From JACKDX01 sp964640175 (GTDB taxonomy: Bacteria > Myxococcota_A > Polyangia > Polyangiales > GCA-016699535): a stretch of 64,000 nt of DNA. Made by a program: the position numbers and the translations under genes. Below, piece after piece: positions 1 to 9,426 of the stretch. Location of the stretch: the NCBI GenBank assembly GCA_964640175.1, contig CAZXFW010000012.1:4850-68849 (forward strand), read 5' to 3'. The stretch's first letter is position 1. Every line of letters starts with the position of its first letter. The notes under the pieces were generated by a model, which did no database searches, was not told where the DNA came from, and was given only the letters and a program-made list of their open reading frames with translations.

Positions 1-2024
1 AACACGGTGTTTCCTGCAACAAGCGCCGCCGTGGTCATTCCACATAGAATCGCTAACGGAAAATTCCATGGCGCAATCACCACAGCCACACCTCTTCCCT
101 CGTAACTCAGCCAATTGATCTCCCCTGGCAGGGCTGCTTGAAGATGCGCATCAAGCTCGGCAAGTGCCTGGCGTGCGTAATACCGGCAAAAATCTACCGC
201 TTCGGCCACCTCGGCATCAGCATCATACCAAGGTTTTCCTACCTCCCAGCTGATCAATGCAGCCAATGCATCACGGTTTTTTTGCAATTGCTCCCCCAAG
301 CGTTCAAGCAGCATGGCACGCTCTTTTACCGCCATCTGGTTCCAAGCAGGCCATGCTTGCGTTGCCGCCAAAAGCGCATCATTCACATCAGAAGCGTCTG
401 CCATGGAAACCGTAGCCACGGTGATGGAAGGCTCGTAAGGACAGGTGCGTGTTATCGTCCTATCGTGACGTCGTGGCTTTCCGCTGATCATCACAGGCAC
501 GTTTCTTGGAAAACTCTTTGGCATCTCAGCCATGGCTTGAGCAAACGCCTGTTTACGCGAAATGTCAGTAAAATCTGTGGCCGGACAGTTCACAAAAGGG
601 GTGTTAAGATCAGCCTCCTCTGACGTTGCAGATTCATGGACTGTAACCCGAGGACGAGGCGGCATTAAAAGCTCCTCAGGGCTTTTCTGATCATGGGCGT
701 ATAACCGCACAAAACTCTCGTTTGAAGTATTTTCCAACAAGCGTCGCACCAAATACGCCATACCAGGCAAAAGCTCGCCAATCGGTGCATACACCCGGAC
801 GCGATGCCCTCTTTGACAGAGCACAGCGCGTTCCGCCTCAGCCATTCCATAAAGCACTTGTAGCTCGTATGCAGACAATGGAATGCCTCGTCGCTCAGCC
901 GCACACACCGCATAACTGAGGGAACGGATATTGTGACTGGCAAATGCTGGCCATAGGTCATCCACCGCATCCAACAACTCTTCGCAGAGTTTCTCGTAGC
1001 TCGCATCCGTAGCAGCTTTGTCTTGCAACACAGGGCATGTCCAGCCCTGTTGCTTGGCCTTGAGCACTTCGACATCCCAGTATGCACCTTTAACGAGCCG
1101 TACCGTAAAGGGGGTTCCTCGCTTCCTAGCAAGCTCTCGAAGACGGCGTAAATCCTCTGAAGCGACACGTAAATAGGCTTGAAGCACCACACCGAGGTGT
1201 GGCCAGTGACGAAGTGCTTCATGGCACACAAGTTTTTCAAATACCGCATACGTGATCTCATGCCACTGCCAATCTTCCATATCCAAATTGATAAAAGCAC
1301 CCTGCGCTTTGGCTTCGACACACAACGGAACGAGGCGTGCATTGATAGCAGAAACAGCACTCTCCACATCCACAACGTCCGCCTGGGAGTACAATGAAGA
1401 AATCTTGATGCTCAGATTGACACGCGGCAACGTTCCCACGTGGTTACGATCCTGCACCGGCTGTGATTTCCATTGAGCCACCCGAGGCACAAGCCCATGG
1501 ATGATGGACCGATAATACGCGGCATACCGATCCGCTTCACGTTCGCTTAAACAGGCTTCTCCCAGCGCATCCACGCTAAAGCCCAGCCCTTGACGCCAAA
1601 GCGCTTCGAGCACTTTTGAGGCCTCTTCACTGTCTTGGCCCGCAATAAACCTACGCGCCAGCCCTTCAACATTGCCACGGATGCGCGACGTAGCCAGATG
1701 AGAACCTATCCCACTGGAAGCCACCTTCAGAACCCCTGCAATGGCTTTCGGCAAAGGACGTTCTGGCTTGAGCAAGTACTCACGGACATGCACTTTCACC
1801 TGTTCAGCGGTTTGCAATGTTGGAAGCACATCTACAAAACGAAACAGATCTGTTTTAAACGATGCATCGTGCATCGCCCAATCCAACAGGCGTCCCTGCC
1901 AGTACTGAGCATCGAAGATCCCGGCCCCTCGCTTCTGTATGTTCTTCAACAATTCGCGACCGAGCCGTTGGACATCCGCTTCGATCGCGTGTTCTTTTGA
2001 CACCGTTCCAGGCAAATCCACCAT
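1..2024 (-). CDS. putA: Bifunctional proline dehydrogenase / P5C dehydrogenase (PutA), 3' end beyond window
   Basis: Open minus-strand frame of about 674 codons from an ATG at 2024 to the left edge. PutA-type enzymes oxidise proline to glutamate through pyrroline-5-carboxylate, using FAD then NAD+. The middle carries the conserved proline dehydrogenase end (RVRVYAPIGELLPGMAYLV, then RRLLEN near 740-760). The part near the edge begins the aldehyde dehydrogenase domain (IAPWNFPLAI, about 60-90). The catalytic Cys/Glu region lies outside the window. The N-terminus starts directly in a helical region with no ribbon-helix-helix, so this is a non-DNA-binding type. No clear Shine-Dalgarno precedes the ATG, and the frame stays open upstream, so the start is uncertain. 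It is divergent from mglB. Confidence 0.88.
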   Translation of the reverse strand, partial: MVDLPGTVSKEHAIEADVQRLGRELLKNIQKRGAGIFDAQYWQGRLLDWAMHDASFKTDLFRFVDVLPTLQTAEQVKVHVREYLLKPERPLPKAIAGVLKVASSGIGSHLATSRIRGNVEGLARRFIAGQDSEEASKVLEALWRQGLGFSVDALGEACLSEREADRYAAYYRSIIHGLVPRVAQWKSQPVQDRNHVGTLPRVNLSIKISSLYSQADVVDVESAVSAINARLVPLCVEAKAQGAFINLDMEDWQWHEITYAVFEKLVCHEALRHWPHLGVVLQAYLRVASEDLRRLRELARKRGTPFTVRLVKGAYWDVEVLKAKQQGWTCPVLQDKAATDASYEKLCEELLDAVDDLWPAFASHNIRSLSYAVCAAERRGIPLSAYELQVLYGMAEAERAVLCQRGHRVRVYAPIGELLPGMAYLVRRLLENTSNESFVRLYAHDQKSPEELLMPPRPRVTVHESATSEEADLNTPFVNCPATDFTDISRKQAFAQAMAEMPKSFPRNVPVMISGKPRRHDRTITRTCPYEPSITVATVSMADASDVNDALLAATQAWPAWNQMAVKERAMLLERLGEQLQKNRDALAALISWEVGKPWYDADAEVAEAVDFCRYYARQALAELDAHLQAALPGEINWLSYEGRGVAVVIAPWNFPLAILCGMTTAALVAGNTV

Positions 2025-2193
2025 GGCCGCAATTGTAATCGCGATGGATCTGAACTTCCATATAATGCCAGAACACGCTAAGAGGCCAGAGCCCTGAAAG
2101 AAGCAATTTTTGGATGGGATTGCCCAACAACTTTACGCAAAGCCTAGGCTCTGGTACGAAAATAAACGTACGTCTATTTTAAGAGAGTTATCC

Positions 2194-2676
2194 ATGAGCA
2201 GCCCGCAGATGGTGATGTATGAAGAAGAGTTCAATCAGATCCAAGCGATCGTGGACCGGCTCGTGGCAGAGGCTAACGCACGCGTTGTCTTTATTATCGA
2301 CAAAAATGGTCAGCTCATTGCAGCAGCAGGTGAAACAGAACAGTTAGACACCACTTCCCTCGCGTCACTCACAGCAGGCAATATCGCTGCTACCGGGGGC
2401 ATGGCCAAGTTGCTAAGAGAAAATGAATTCACCACCCAGTTTCATGAAGGTGAAAAAGCCAACATCCACATTCAGCTCGTCGGAAACCGTGTCATTCTTG
2501 TGGTGATCTTCGACAATAAAACCAGCCTTGGCCTCGTACGTCTGAGGGTCAAACGCTCCAGCGAAGAGCTCAATCGTATTTTTGAGGCTCTTTTAAGCAA
2601 GGTACAAGATCCCAACCGAGAAACACCTTTTGCTGAAATCACAGACGACGACATCGACAATCTGTTTAACGACTGA
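2194..2676 (+). CDS. mglB: Roadblock/LC7 protein MglB, GTPase-activating partner of MglA
   Basis: 160 aa beginning MSSPQMVMYEEEF. This start was chosen over an upstream ATG because AAGAGAG sits 6 nt before it and the N-terminus matches the Myxococcus family. The roadblock/LC7 fold is visible (VVFIIDKNGQLIAAAG, then the invariant DTTSLASLTAGN, then VILVVIFDNKTSLGLVRLR). The C-terminus FAEITDDDIDNLF is also typical. MglB is a homodimeric GAP that marks the lagging pole and confines MglA-GTP to the leading pole, setting polarity for type IV pili and gliding. It lies 23 nt upstream of mglA in the standard mglBA order. Confidence 0.95.
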   Translation: MSSPQMVMYEEEFNQIQAIVDRLVAEANARVVFIIDKNGQLIAAAGETEQLDTTSLASLTAGNIAATGGMAKLLRENEFTTQFHEGEKANIHIQLVGNRVILVVIFDNKTSLGLVRLRVKRSSEELNRIFEALLSKVQDPNRETPFAEITDDDIDNLFND

Positions 2677-2699
2677 GGAGCGCAGAAACTGGACTAACG

Positions 2700-3287
2700 A
2701 TGTCTTTCATCAACTACCTTTCACGCGAAATCAACTGCAAAATCGTTTACTACGGGCCTGGTCTCTGCGGGAAAACGACTAACCTTCAATACATTTACAA
2801 TAAGACCAATCCTGAGGCCAAAGGCAAGATGATCTCGCTGGCCACAGAAACTGAACGCACTCTGTTCTTCGATTTCCTGCCCCTGGCCTTAGGAGAAATC
2901 CGCGGCTTTAAAACACGGTTTCATTTGTACACCGTGCCTGGTCAGGTGTTTTACGATGCCTCACGGAAGTTAATTCTTAAAGGCGTCGATGGGGTTGTAT
3001 TCGTGGCTGATTCCCAGATCGCTCGCATGGAAGCCAATGCCGAATCCTTGGAAAACCTAAGAATCAACCTGGCTGAGCAAGGCTATTCCCTTGATAAGCT
3101 GCCCTATGTGATTCAATACAATAAGCGTGACATGCCAGGCATCGCTTCCGTCGAGGAGCTTCGAGCCATGCTCAATCCCACCGGCGTGCCTGACTTTGAA
3201 GCCACGGCGCCTACCGGCATGGGTGTATTTGAGACGCTCAAGGCCGTAGCCAAGCTCGTCTTGACGGAGCTCAAGCGAGGCGGCTAA
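2700..3287 (+). CDS. mglA: Ras-like polarity GTPase MglA
   Basis: 195 aa, the usual family length. The P-loop reads GPGLCGKTTNLQY (about residues 19-31), the switch region keeps FDFLPL and GFKTRFHLYTVPGQV, and the base-recognition motif is NKRD. The C-terminus VAKLVLTELKRGG is typical. MglA is the small cytoplasmic GTPase that recruits motility regulators and pilus ATPases to the leading pole, and MglB switches it off. Similarity to Myxococcus MglA appears near-complete by eye and is the best taxonomic marker in the window. The start ATG gives the canonical MSFINY N-terminus. The pilT and pilC genes that such a switch would serve are about 22 kb downstream. Confidence 0.96.
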   Translation: MSFINYLSREINCKIVYYGPGLCGKTTNLQYIYNKTNPEAKGKMISLATETERTLFFDFLPLALGEIRGFKTRFHLYTVPGQVFYDASRKLILKGVDGVVFVADSQIARMEANAESLENLRINLAEQGYSLDKLPYVIQYNKRDMPGIASVEELRAMLNPTGVPDFEATAPTGMGVFETLKAVAKLVLTELKRGG

Positions 3288-3298
3288 TCCTCGCCTTC

Positions 3299-4459
3299 AT
3301 GACAACCGGATCACGACGGCTTTACGTTGGCTTGGCACTCTCTGCTACGCTCATCCTAGGACTGAGCGCCACGGCCCTGGCGGAGCCCAACCCCCCGTTG
3401 CCGCGCGGCGCCGAAGGGTGGCGACAGACGGGATTTTCTGCCATGCGCGGCGTCACCATTGGGCCTATTGAATCAAGCCAACAACCTGGACGCGGCTACG
3501 GAACCGCGTATAGCGCCGCGTTACTCGACCATCTCAAAGCCATGGGAGTCAACTGGATTGCCATCACACCCTATGGCCGCATGTGGAATGACAGCAGCAC
3601 CACCATCACCATGGATTTTGAAGCGCCCTACGAGGTTAACCGCCAAGCACTCAAACGCATGGTGGAACAAGCGCACGCACGCGGACTTCATGTGTTTATG
3701 GTTCCTCATTTATGGATGGAAGCTGGTGGAGACCGCCGCACCATTAACCCAGGCTCACCCCAGCGATGGGAAGCTTTTCTCACGGCTTACCATGAGTTCA
3801 TGCTGGCATGGGCGAAAGACGCGGGCGCTTGGGGCGTAGACATGTTTGCCATTGGACAGGAATGCCAATCCTTTTCTGGGCGTTACTACACGTTTTGGAA
3901 AAAACTCATCCAAGACGTACGCAACGTGTTTTCTGGCTTAGTGACCTACAGCGCTAACTGGTATCTCGAACCTGTCGATGTGTTGTTTTGGGATCGTTTG
4001 GACCTCATTGGCATCAATGCATTTTACGAACTCGCTTGGGACAACGACGACGCTTACGAAAACCAAATCAAAGCCAACGAAGCACTTCTGGAGCTCAAAG
4101 CCCTTGTGCTCACTGTGGACAAGCCTTTGATCTTCACCGAAATCGGCTACACCAACCGTCAAGGCACACTCCGACAACCCTGGCGCTGGCCGGAACACAG
4201 CGACCATGTCGTCATGGATGATGAAGCGCAAATCAGGGGCTTCAAAGCCATGTTTAACGCGTTTTTGCCACAGCGATGGTTTGCGGGCCTGTTTCTCTGG
4301 CGTTATTACGCCAACCTAAACGATATCTCCCAAGAACCCCATTGGGGGTTTTCTCCCCATGGCAAACCTGCCGAAAAATTTCTTCAACAAGCATTCCAGC
4401 AGCGTTGGGCGGCAGATCCGAGCCCCTGGCCCTGGGAAATCCCCTCAAAGCCAAGGTAA
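3299..4459 (+). CDS. Secreted GH113-like TIM-barrel glycoside hydrolase
   Basis: 386 aa with a signal peptide (hydrophobic residues 9-27, cleavage after ATALA). The body resembles the GH113/mannanase-like TIM-barrel family: RGVTIGP at strand 1, WIAITPYGR at strand 2, VFMVPHLWM in mid-barrel. IGQECQ (about 185-190) is the likely acid/base glutamate and FTEIGYTN (about 275-282) the likely nucleophile glutamate. Late strands give FLWRYY. Predicted to act outside the cytoplasm on a beta-linked polysaccharide, with beta-mannan the family precedent; the substrate is inferred. It begins 11 nt after mglA and may be co-transcribed, although a motility role is not implied. Confidence 0.7.
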   Translation: MTTGSRRLYVGLALSATLILGLSATALAEPNPPLPRGAEGWRQTGFSAMRGVTIGPIESSQQPGRGYGTAYSAALLDHLKAMGVNWIAITPYGRMWNDSSTTITMDFEAPYEVNRQALKRMVEQAHARGLHVFMVPHLWMEAGGDRRTINPGSPQRWEAFLTAYHEFMLAWAKDAGAWGVDMFAIGQECQSFSGRYYTFWKKLIQDVRNVFSGLVTYSANWYLEPVDVLFWDRLDLIGINAFYELAWDNDDAYENQIKANEALLELKALVLTVDKPLIFTEIGYTNRQGTLRQPWRWPEHSDHVVMDDEAQIRGFKAMFNAFLPQRWFAGLFLWRYYANLNDISQEPHWGFSPHGKPAEKFLQQAFQQRWAADPSPWPWEIPSKPR

Positions 4460-4522
4460 CTAACTACAACTATTACATAGTTCATCAAATTTCCCCATTA
4501 GGAAACTAGATATTCAATTTGT

Positions 4523-4540
4523 CCTACATGTAGGTTTTTT
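4523..4540 (+). terminator. Weak intrinsic terminator-like palindrome
   Basis: CCTACATGTAGG (4523-4534) is a perfect palindrome followed directly by TTTTTT (4535-4540). It can form only a 4-5 bp stem, so termination would be weak. It sits 64 nt after the GH113-like stop and ahead of ftsE, where an operon boundary is expected. Confidence 0.35.
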
Positions 4541-4603
4541 GGATATATCGACTACACTTTGCTACCTATTCCAAAGACGCATCGTTTACCGTCTCGGAGG
4601 GTT

Positions 4604-5407
4604 ATGGGGAGCATCGATCACAACGAACACCGCGATAATGTGGTGCGACCTTTTTCATTTTTCCGTGCCGGCAACGTTGCCAAGCGGGAATCTGCACGAC
4701 CCATTTTAGAATTCGAAGGCGTCAGCAAGTACTTCGAGCGGGATAACCCAATCTTACGCAACCTCACCCTCTCGGTAGAACGCGGTGAATTTGTATTTAT
4801 TACGGGTCCAAGCGGCTCTGGAAAAAGCACTCTGCTTAAGCTTGTTTATCATGAACTTGGTGCCGAGGAAGGTCATATCTACTTTTCCGGACGCGATGTA
4901 AGCAAACTCACACCGTCCTCAATATCTTATTTGCGCCGCAACATTGGTGTGGTGTTCCAAGATTTTCGGATCATTGGACATTGGAGTGCTGCAGACAATG
5001 TCTCGCTTCCCATGGAAATCCTCGACATGTCGCCACGTATCGTACGAGCCCGCGTCAGCGAAGCATTGCAGCGCGTTGGCCTCGAAGGACGAGGAGCCGA
5101 CCTCGCCTGCACGCTATCGGGCGGAGAGCAGCAACGGCTTGCGGTAGCACGTGCCATTGTCACAGAGCCTGCACTTGTGCTTGCCGATGAGCCAACGGGA
5201 AACCTTGATCCTCATCTCGCACTCGACATCCTCACCTTGTTTGAGGAAATCAACGCAGCAGGAATCACCGTGATTTTTGCCACACACGATCATTCTCTTC
5301 TCGAAGCCAGACCACACCGACTGGTTGTGCTCGAAGACGGAAAGATCACCGAAGCTCGCCATGGACTGCGATCGTATCACAGTGACATTCAAGCCCTTAC
5401 AGGATAA
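4604..5407 (+). CDS. ftsE: Cell division ATP-binding protein FtsE
   Basis: 267 aa from the ATG at 4604, preceded by GGAGG. An upstream in-frame ATG at 4559 lacks a ribosome-binding site. ABC ATPase signatures are complete: Walker A GPSGSGKST, Q-loop VVFQDFR, signature LSGGEQQR, Walker B LVLADEPTGNLD and the H-loop ATHDH. FtsE with FtsX forms the divisome ABC complex that relays cytoplasmic ATP hydrolysis to periplasmic cell-wall hydrolase activators. About 40 residues precede the usual FtsE start (ILEFEGVSKYF), a longer N-terminus than in E. coli. It is 6 nt from ftsX. Confidence 0.93.
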   Translation: MGSIDHNEHRDNVVRPFSFFRAGNVAKRESARPILEFEGVSKYFERDNPILRNLTLSVERGEFVFITGPSGSGKSTLLKLVYHELGAEEGHIYFSGRDVSKLTPSSISYLRRNIGVVFQDFRIIGHWSAADNVSLPMEILDMSPRIVRARVSEALQRVGLEGRGADLACTLSGGEQQRLAVARAIVTEPALVLADEPTGNLDPHLALDILTLFEEINAAGITVIFATHDHSLLEARPHRLVVLEDGKITEARHGLRSYHSDIQALTG

Positions 5408-5413
5408 AAAACC

Positions 5414-6301
5414 ATGAACGTTCAAACTTTAATTAAGCGTTGTAAACGTGGGATTACAGAAAACCGTCGTGTTTATCTAATCTCCACAGCGAGTCTCGCC
5501 GTTGCCTTTTTGTGTTTGGCAACCGCATTGCTGGCCATTACCAATTTATCTCAGATGACACGGCGATGGGACCAAAGCCACCGCATCACGGTATACTTAC
5601 GTGAAGGCGCTCGCAGCGAAGACATTCAGCAGCTACGACTTGCCTTGATTGATGCTTCCGAACTGCGCAAAGTCACCTACCTCAGCAGCAAACAAGCACG
5701 TGCGCAGTTTCTCAAAGACAGTGAAACACACTCGGAGCTTTCCACGATACCCGCAGAGGCTTTTCCCGCTTCTTTGGAACTCCGCCTGAATGAAGAAGTT
5801 TCTGAAACGCGAGTAGACCGCCTCACCAAGCGCCTTACGCATTTCCCGGCGGTTGAGGATATCGAGACTTATGCCGCTTCGTTTAAGCCGCTGCAAGGCC
5901 TGCTTTCTACCGCACGAAATGCTGCGGCCACCCTTGCGCTTCTCGTGGCACTCTGTGTGATTGCTGTGATCTCGAATACGATTCGTTTAGCCGTCAGCAC
6001 TCGAGCGCAGGAAATTCGTATTCTCAAACTCTGCGGAGCCACTGACCAGTTCATTCGTAGTCCCTTGCTGCTCGAAGGAGCTCTTCAAGGATTTACGGCT
6101 TCGGCCCTTGCCGTGTGTGCCCTGGGAATTGTCTTTATGACCATGCACGCACAAGTTGACGCCGCTCTCTATGCGTTTACGGGAGTTCATGCGGCTTTCC
6201 TTGGAATCTGGTCTACGATTTTACTCTTGATCGCAGGAACAGCAATGGGTGCCCTTGGTTCGTTGCTTTCTGTACGACGTCACTTGGTGGCTGCACTGTG
6301 A
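5414..6301 (+). CDS. ftsX: Cell division protein FtsX
   Basis: 295 aa in classic FtsX layout. A first membrane helix (about residues 22-45) is followed by a periplasmic domain (about 50-165, with ITVYLREGARSEDI at its start). Three further helices form a C-terminal FtsX/MacB permease domain (about 170-290). The cytoplasmic loop has TRAQEIRILKLCGATDQFIR, the conserved stretch that contacts FtsE. FtsX couples FtsE to a periplasmic activator, here probably the next gene, whose GTG start overlaps the ftsX stop by 4 nt. Confidence 0.92.
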   Translation: MNVQTLIKRCKRGITENRRVYLISTASLAVAFLCLATALLAITNLSQMTRRWDQSHRITVYLREGARSEDIQQLRLALIDASELRKVTYLSSKQARAQFLKDSETHSELSTIPAEAFPASLELRLNEEVSETRVDRLTKRLTHFPAVEDIETYAASFKPLQGLLSTARNAAATLALLVALCVIAVISNTIRLAVSTRAQEIRILKLCGATDQFIRSPLLLEGALQGFTASALAVCALGIVFMTMHAQVDAALYAFTGVHAAFLGIWSTILLLIAGTAMGALGSLLSVRRHLVAAL

Positions 6302-7302
6302 AGCTAACTTCCCAAAGTATACGACTTGCCATGTTTGCGCTGATGCAGCTTGTGGTTCAGACACCTCTGGCCAGCGGTCAATCGAATGACCCATGGGCTA
6401 CGATGCAAAACGCTCCGAATAGCGATTTGAGTCAGTTGCTTACGGAGCTCGAAGAGCTACGTGCACGGCATGCACGAACTCAAACCGAAACTCAACATCT
6501 GCTGCAAAGTGAAGCACGCATCAAATCAGCGCTTACGGTGCATACCCGCGGGCTCGTCCGGCTCAAGCGCATGGGCACACTCCCTCTGGCAGCAGGCGTA
6601 GAAGCACTTCAGACTCACTCCGCACGGGTACAACGCATGGAACGCTTGGTAAAAAACGACTTACAACAAATTAAAACATTGCAAATTCATAAAGCCGACC
6701 TCGAATCCACCGCACATCAACTTTCACAAGTCATTGCTAAACAAGAGCAGTACTTAGCAACCCTCCAACTTGACCCTAGCTCAGCGTGGCAACTCCCTGT
6801 CAGTTCCCTTCCTGATACGTTAGGAACCTGGAACAAAGTGAGTGATTCGGTAAACGACTTTGGACTTAGAACACACGACTCAGGTTCCGACTCCTCGCTA
6901 CCACCCGCTGCCGTCGAAGGGTTTGCAGCCCTCAAAGGCACCTTGGGTTCCCCGCTCGACAACTACAGTCAAGTACGCGATGCCAAACGCCCTGAAAGCG
7001 AAGGCCCCGGATTGGAGTTCTTGGCCAGCGCAGGGACCTCGGTGCATGCTGTGGCAGCAGCTCGGGTGGCGTTTGCCGACCGCTATGGCTCCTACGGCCG
7101 GATTGTCATCCTCGATCACGGACAACGTTACTATACAGTCTATGGTGGGCTTGGAGACTATGCCGTCCATGTCGGGGATACTGTCTCACAAGGCGCCCGC
7201 CTTGGCACCGTGGGTTCCTCCTCGAACCCACCTGCGCTATTCTTCGAGGTCAGGTTAGGAACCCGAACGTTGGAAGCCAGGCCGTGGCTACAACTCGACT
7301 AA
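6298..7302 (+). CDS. envC: EnvC-like murein hydrolase activator with degenerate LytM domain
   Basis: 334 aa, GTG start overlapping ftsX. A signal peptide (about 1-27, ending LASGQ) is followed by a long coiled-coil region (about 40-160, rich in E/Q/R/L heptads) and a C-terminal LytM/M23 domain (about 235-330). The M23 zinc ligands are missing. The usual HLH before FEVR reads ALFFEVR, and the usual YAHL reads YGGL. Such degenerate LytM factors (E. coli EnvC type) do not cut peptidoglycan but activate amidases. The gene order ftsE-ftsX-envC fits an FtsEX-EnvC complex, and the plausible client is the amidase lipoprotein at 19561-20799. Confidence 0.82.
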   Translation: MKLTSQSIRLAMFALMQLVVQTPLASGQSNDPWATMQNAPNSDLSQLLTELEELRARHARTQTETQHLLQSEARIKSALTVHTRGLVRLKRMGTLPLAAGVEALQTHSARVQRMERLVKNDLQQIKTLQIHKADLESTAHQLSQVIAKQEQYLATLQLDPSSAWQLPVSSLPDTLGTWNKVSDSVNDFGLRTHDSGSDSSLPPAAVEGFAALKGTLGSPLDNYSQVRDAKRPESEGPGLEFLASAGTSVHAVAAARVAFADRYGSYGRIVILDHGQRYYTVYGGLGDYAVHVGDTVSQGARLGTVGSSSNPPALFFEVRLGTRTLEARPWLQLD

Positions 7303-7305
7303 ACG

Positions 7306-8430
7306 ATGCAAGACACAGACGCTCTACCCTTACCTTTGGATCAGCTTCCAGAGGCTATTCGACGATTTTGTGATCCGGCGGGACCGGCTGCTGCACGCAC
7401 CATGGCAGCAAAAGGGCTGGTTCCTCTCAAAGGGGAAGACGCCGTATGCTTATTGCTTCAGTTGGGATCCGATGCCAACGCCGAAATTGCTTCTTCCGCA
7501 CGGTACTCCCTCAAACAGCTTCCCCATACCATCATCAAGTCTTCATGCAGTACCGCATTACACCCTGCCTTTTTGCAGGCTCTTGCGTACAGTTTTTCTG
7601 AACAGGAAGAAATTCTTGAGCTGCTGGTTGCGAACCATAAAACAAGCGATGCCACCATAGACTACATTGCACGTGGGGGATCAGAAGCATTGTGTGAACG
7701 CATTGCTATCAACGAGCAACGCCTGTTGCGCGCCCCTCAAATCATTGAATCGCTCTATAAAAACCGTGCCATGCGTATGTCTACTGCAGATCGGTTGATT
7801 GATCTCGCCGTACGTAACAACATTGAACTTCATGGGATTCCATCCTTCAAAGCCCATGCGGAAGCCATTCGGGGGCAACTTATCCCGGAAGCCTCCCAGG
7901 AAGCACTACCCACAGATAAACATTTTCAAAAAACGTTGGCTGCAGACGGTGATGATCCGGAAGCCGTGGAACGTGACCTTGTTGAGGGCACCGAAACCGT
8001 CAAAGAACAATTCAAACCCCTGTCGATTCTGATTTCCGAATTAAGTGCCGCAAAAAAAATCCGCCTTGCTTTGGTGGGAAGCGCCGCTGCGCGCGCGTTG
8101 CTCATTCGTGACAAAAACAAACAGGTTTCGCATGCAGCGGTGAGCTCTCCTGGCACAACGGAAGCCGAAGCTGCTTCGTTCGCACGAAGTAAGGAAGTCG
8201 GCGAAGATATTTTACGCTACATCGGCAACAAACGCGATTGGCTGCGTAACTACGAAGTCAAACGCGGACTGGTGTTCAACCCCAAAACACCTATTGGCAT
8301 TTCGTTACGCTTCTTAAGTCACATGCGCGACAATGACCTGAAAGACTTATCCCGCAGCCGGAATATTTCTTCTGCCATCAAGTCTGCGGCCCGCCAGCGC
8401 CTTGAAAAAAAAGAAAAAGCAGGCGGCTAA
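7306..8430 (+). CDS. Conserved protein of unknown function, probably helical-repeat
   Basis: 374 aa, starting 3 nt after the EnvC-like gene, with no signal peptide or membrane helix. The N-terminal 200 residues are helix-rich and look HEAT-like (for example DAVCLLLQLGSDANAEIASSAR). An acidic linker (about 190-225) leads to a C-terminal block with KKIRLALVGSAAARALLIRD, LRNYEVKRGLVFNPKTP and a KSAARQRLEKKEK tail. I recognise this C-terminal pattern as recurring in deltaproteobacteria but cannot name a function. Position suggests co-expression with the division operon. Confidence 0.6.
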   Translation: MQDTDALPLPLDQLPEAIRRFCDPAGPAAARTMAAKGLVPLKGEDAVCLLLQLGSDANAEIASSARYSLKQLPHTIIKSSCSTALHPAFLQALAYSFSEQEEILELLVANHKTSDATIDYIARGGSEALCERIAINEQRLLRAPQIIESLYKNRAMRMSTADRLIDLAVRNNIELHGIPSFKAHAEAIRGQLIPEASQEALPTDKHFQKTLAADGDDPEAVERDLVEGTETVKEQFKPLSILISELSAAKKIRLALVGSAAARALLIRDKNKQVSHAAVSSPGTTEAEAASFARSKEVGEDILRYIGNKRDWLRNYEVKRGLVFNPKTPIGISLRFLSHMRDNDLKDLSRSRNISSAIKSAARQRLEKKEKAGG

Positions 8431-8467
8431 GCTCTAAAGCCCAAGGCGCCACAGCACGCTGGCGATG

Positions 8468-8487
8468 GTGTAACTCTGATGTTACAC
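8468..8487. promoter_or_regulatory. 7-bp inverted repeat upstream of panB
   Basis: GTGTAAC (8468-8474) and GTTACAC (8481-8487) are exact inverted repeats separated by 6 bp, in the 108-bp gap before panB. No T-run follows, so an operator or RNA stem is likelier than an intrinsic terminator. Confidence 0.35.
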
Positions 8488-8538
8488 TCGCACCTGACGT
8501 GGACCGAAAATGGATTCGGCCGCGATCGCTTACCTTCT

Positions 8539-9426
8539 ATGTCTAAAACTACGGCTCGAGGAAACGCTCGCCTCACGGCACCTCTGATTCGTGCCCAAAA
8601 ACATCCCGAGCAGCGTCTCACCATGGTGACCGCATACGACGCGATGTTTGCACGGCTTTTCGACGAAGCCGGCATAGATATTCTACTCGTGGGAGATTCC
8701 TTGGGAATGGTAATTCAAGGACACGCGAGCACGCTCCCTGTCACAATGGACGATATGTTATACCATTGTCGCACCGTAGCTCGAGGCAGTGAACGTGCGC
8801 ATCTTGTCGCCGATATGCCCTTTATGAGCTATCAGGCCTCGATCGAAGATGCCCTTTACAATGCAGGCCGTTTGCTGAGTGAGGGCGGTATGCAAGCCGT
8901 CAAACTTGAAGGTGGCCAACGCTCCGCTCCCGTGATTCATTCACTCACGCGCATTGGCATCCCGGTCATGGCCCATATCGGCCTTACTCCACAAAGCGTG
9001 CACGCTATGGGCGGCTTTCGAGTGCAGGGACGTGATGCCGCCGGCATGGAAGCCCTCATGCAAGATGCATTTGCTGCTCAAGACGCAGGAGCGTATGCCT
9101 TGGTTTTGGAGGGCATGCCGTCCGCCCTGGCGAAAGACATCACTCATGCCCTTACCATTCCTACGATTGGCATCGGCGCAGGCCCGGATTGCAACGGGCA
9201 AGTCCTTGTAGGTTACGACTTGCTTGGACTCAGCAAAGAGCCATTGCCGCGCTTCGTAAAACCGTTTGCTTCATTTTACAAAGACGGAGTCAACGCCACG
9301 GCTAAGTTCATCGAAGAAGTGCACTCAGGAGCATTTCCAGCACCTGAGCATAGTTATGAGTCCAGCCAAGAACGCCCCATCGCACCCTCCAGCATCCAGA
9401 CTCTAGACATTCCACCTCGTGACTGA
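8539..9426 (+). CDS. panB: 3-methyl-2-oxobutanoate hydroxymethyltransferase
   Basis: 295 aa from the ATG at 8539 (MSKTTARGN). The upstream in-frame ATG at 8479 would add 20 unusual residues and lies inside an inverted repeat. It catalyses the first committed step of pantothenate synthesis, adding a hydroxymethyl group from methylene-THF to 2-ketoisovalerate. Family motifs include TAYDAMFARLFDEAGID, VGDSLGMV, ADMPFMSYQ, KLEGG, MAHIGLTPQS and IGIGAGPDCNGQVLV. The TIM barrel is complete, with a slightly extended C-terminus. It overlaps panC by 8 nt. Confidence 0.95.
   Translation: MSKTTARGNARLTAPLIRAQKHPEQRLTMVTAYDAMFARLFDEAGIDILLVGDSLGMVIQGHASTLPVTMDDMLYHCRTVARGSERAHLVADMPFMSYQASIEDALYNAGRLLSEGGMQAVKLEGGQRSAPVIHSLTRIGIPVMAHIGLTPQSVHAMGGFRVQGRDAAGMEALMQDAFAAQDAGAYALVLEGMPSALAKDITHALTIPTIGIGAGPDCNGQVLVGYDLLGLSKEPLPRFVKPFASFYKDGVNATAKFIEEVHSGAFPAPEHSYESSQERPIAPSSIQTLDIPPRD

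Noticed and set aside
138..1476. Several long open frames on both strands inside putA
   Set aside because: They are shadows; the true frame (minus, third register) shows continuous proline dehydrogenase and aldehyde dehydrogenase motifs.
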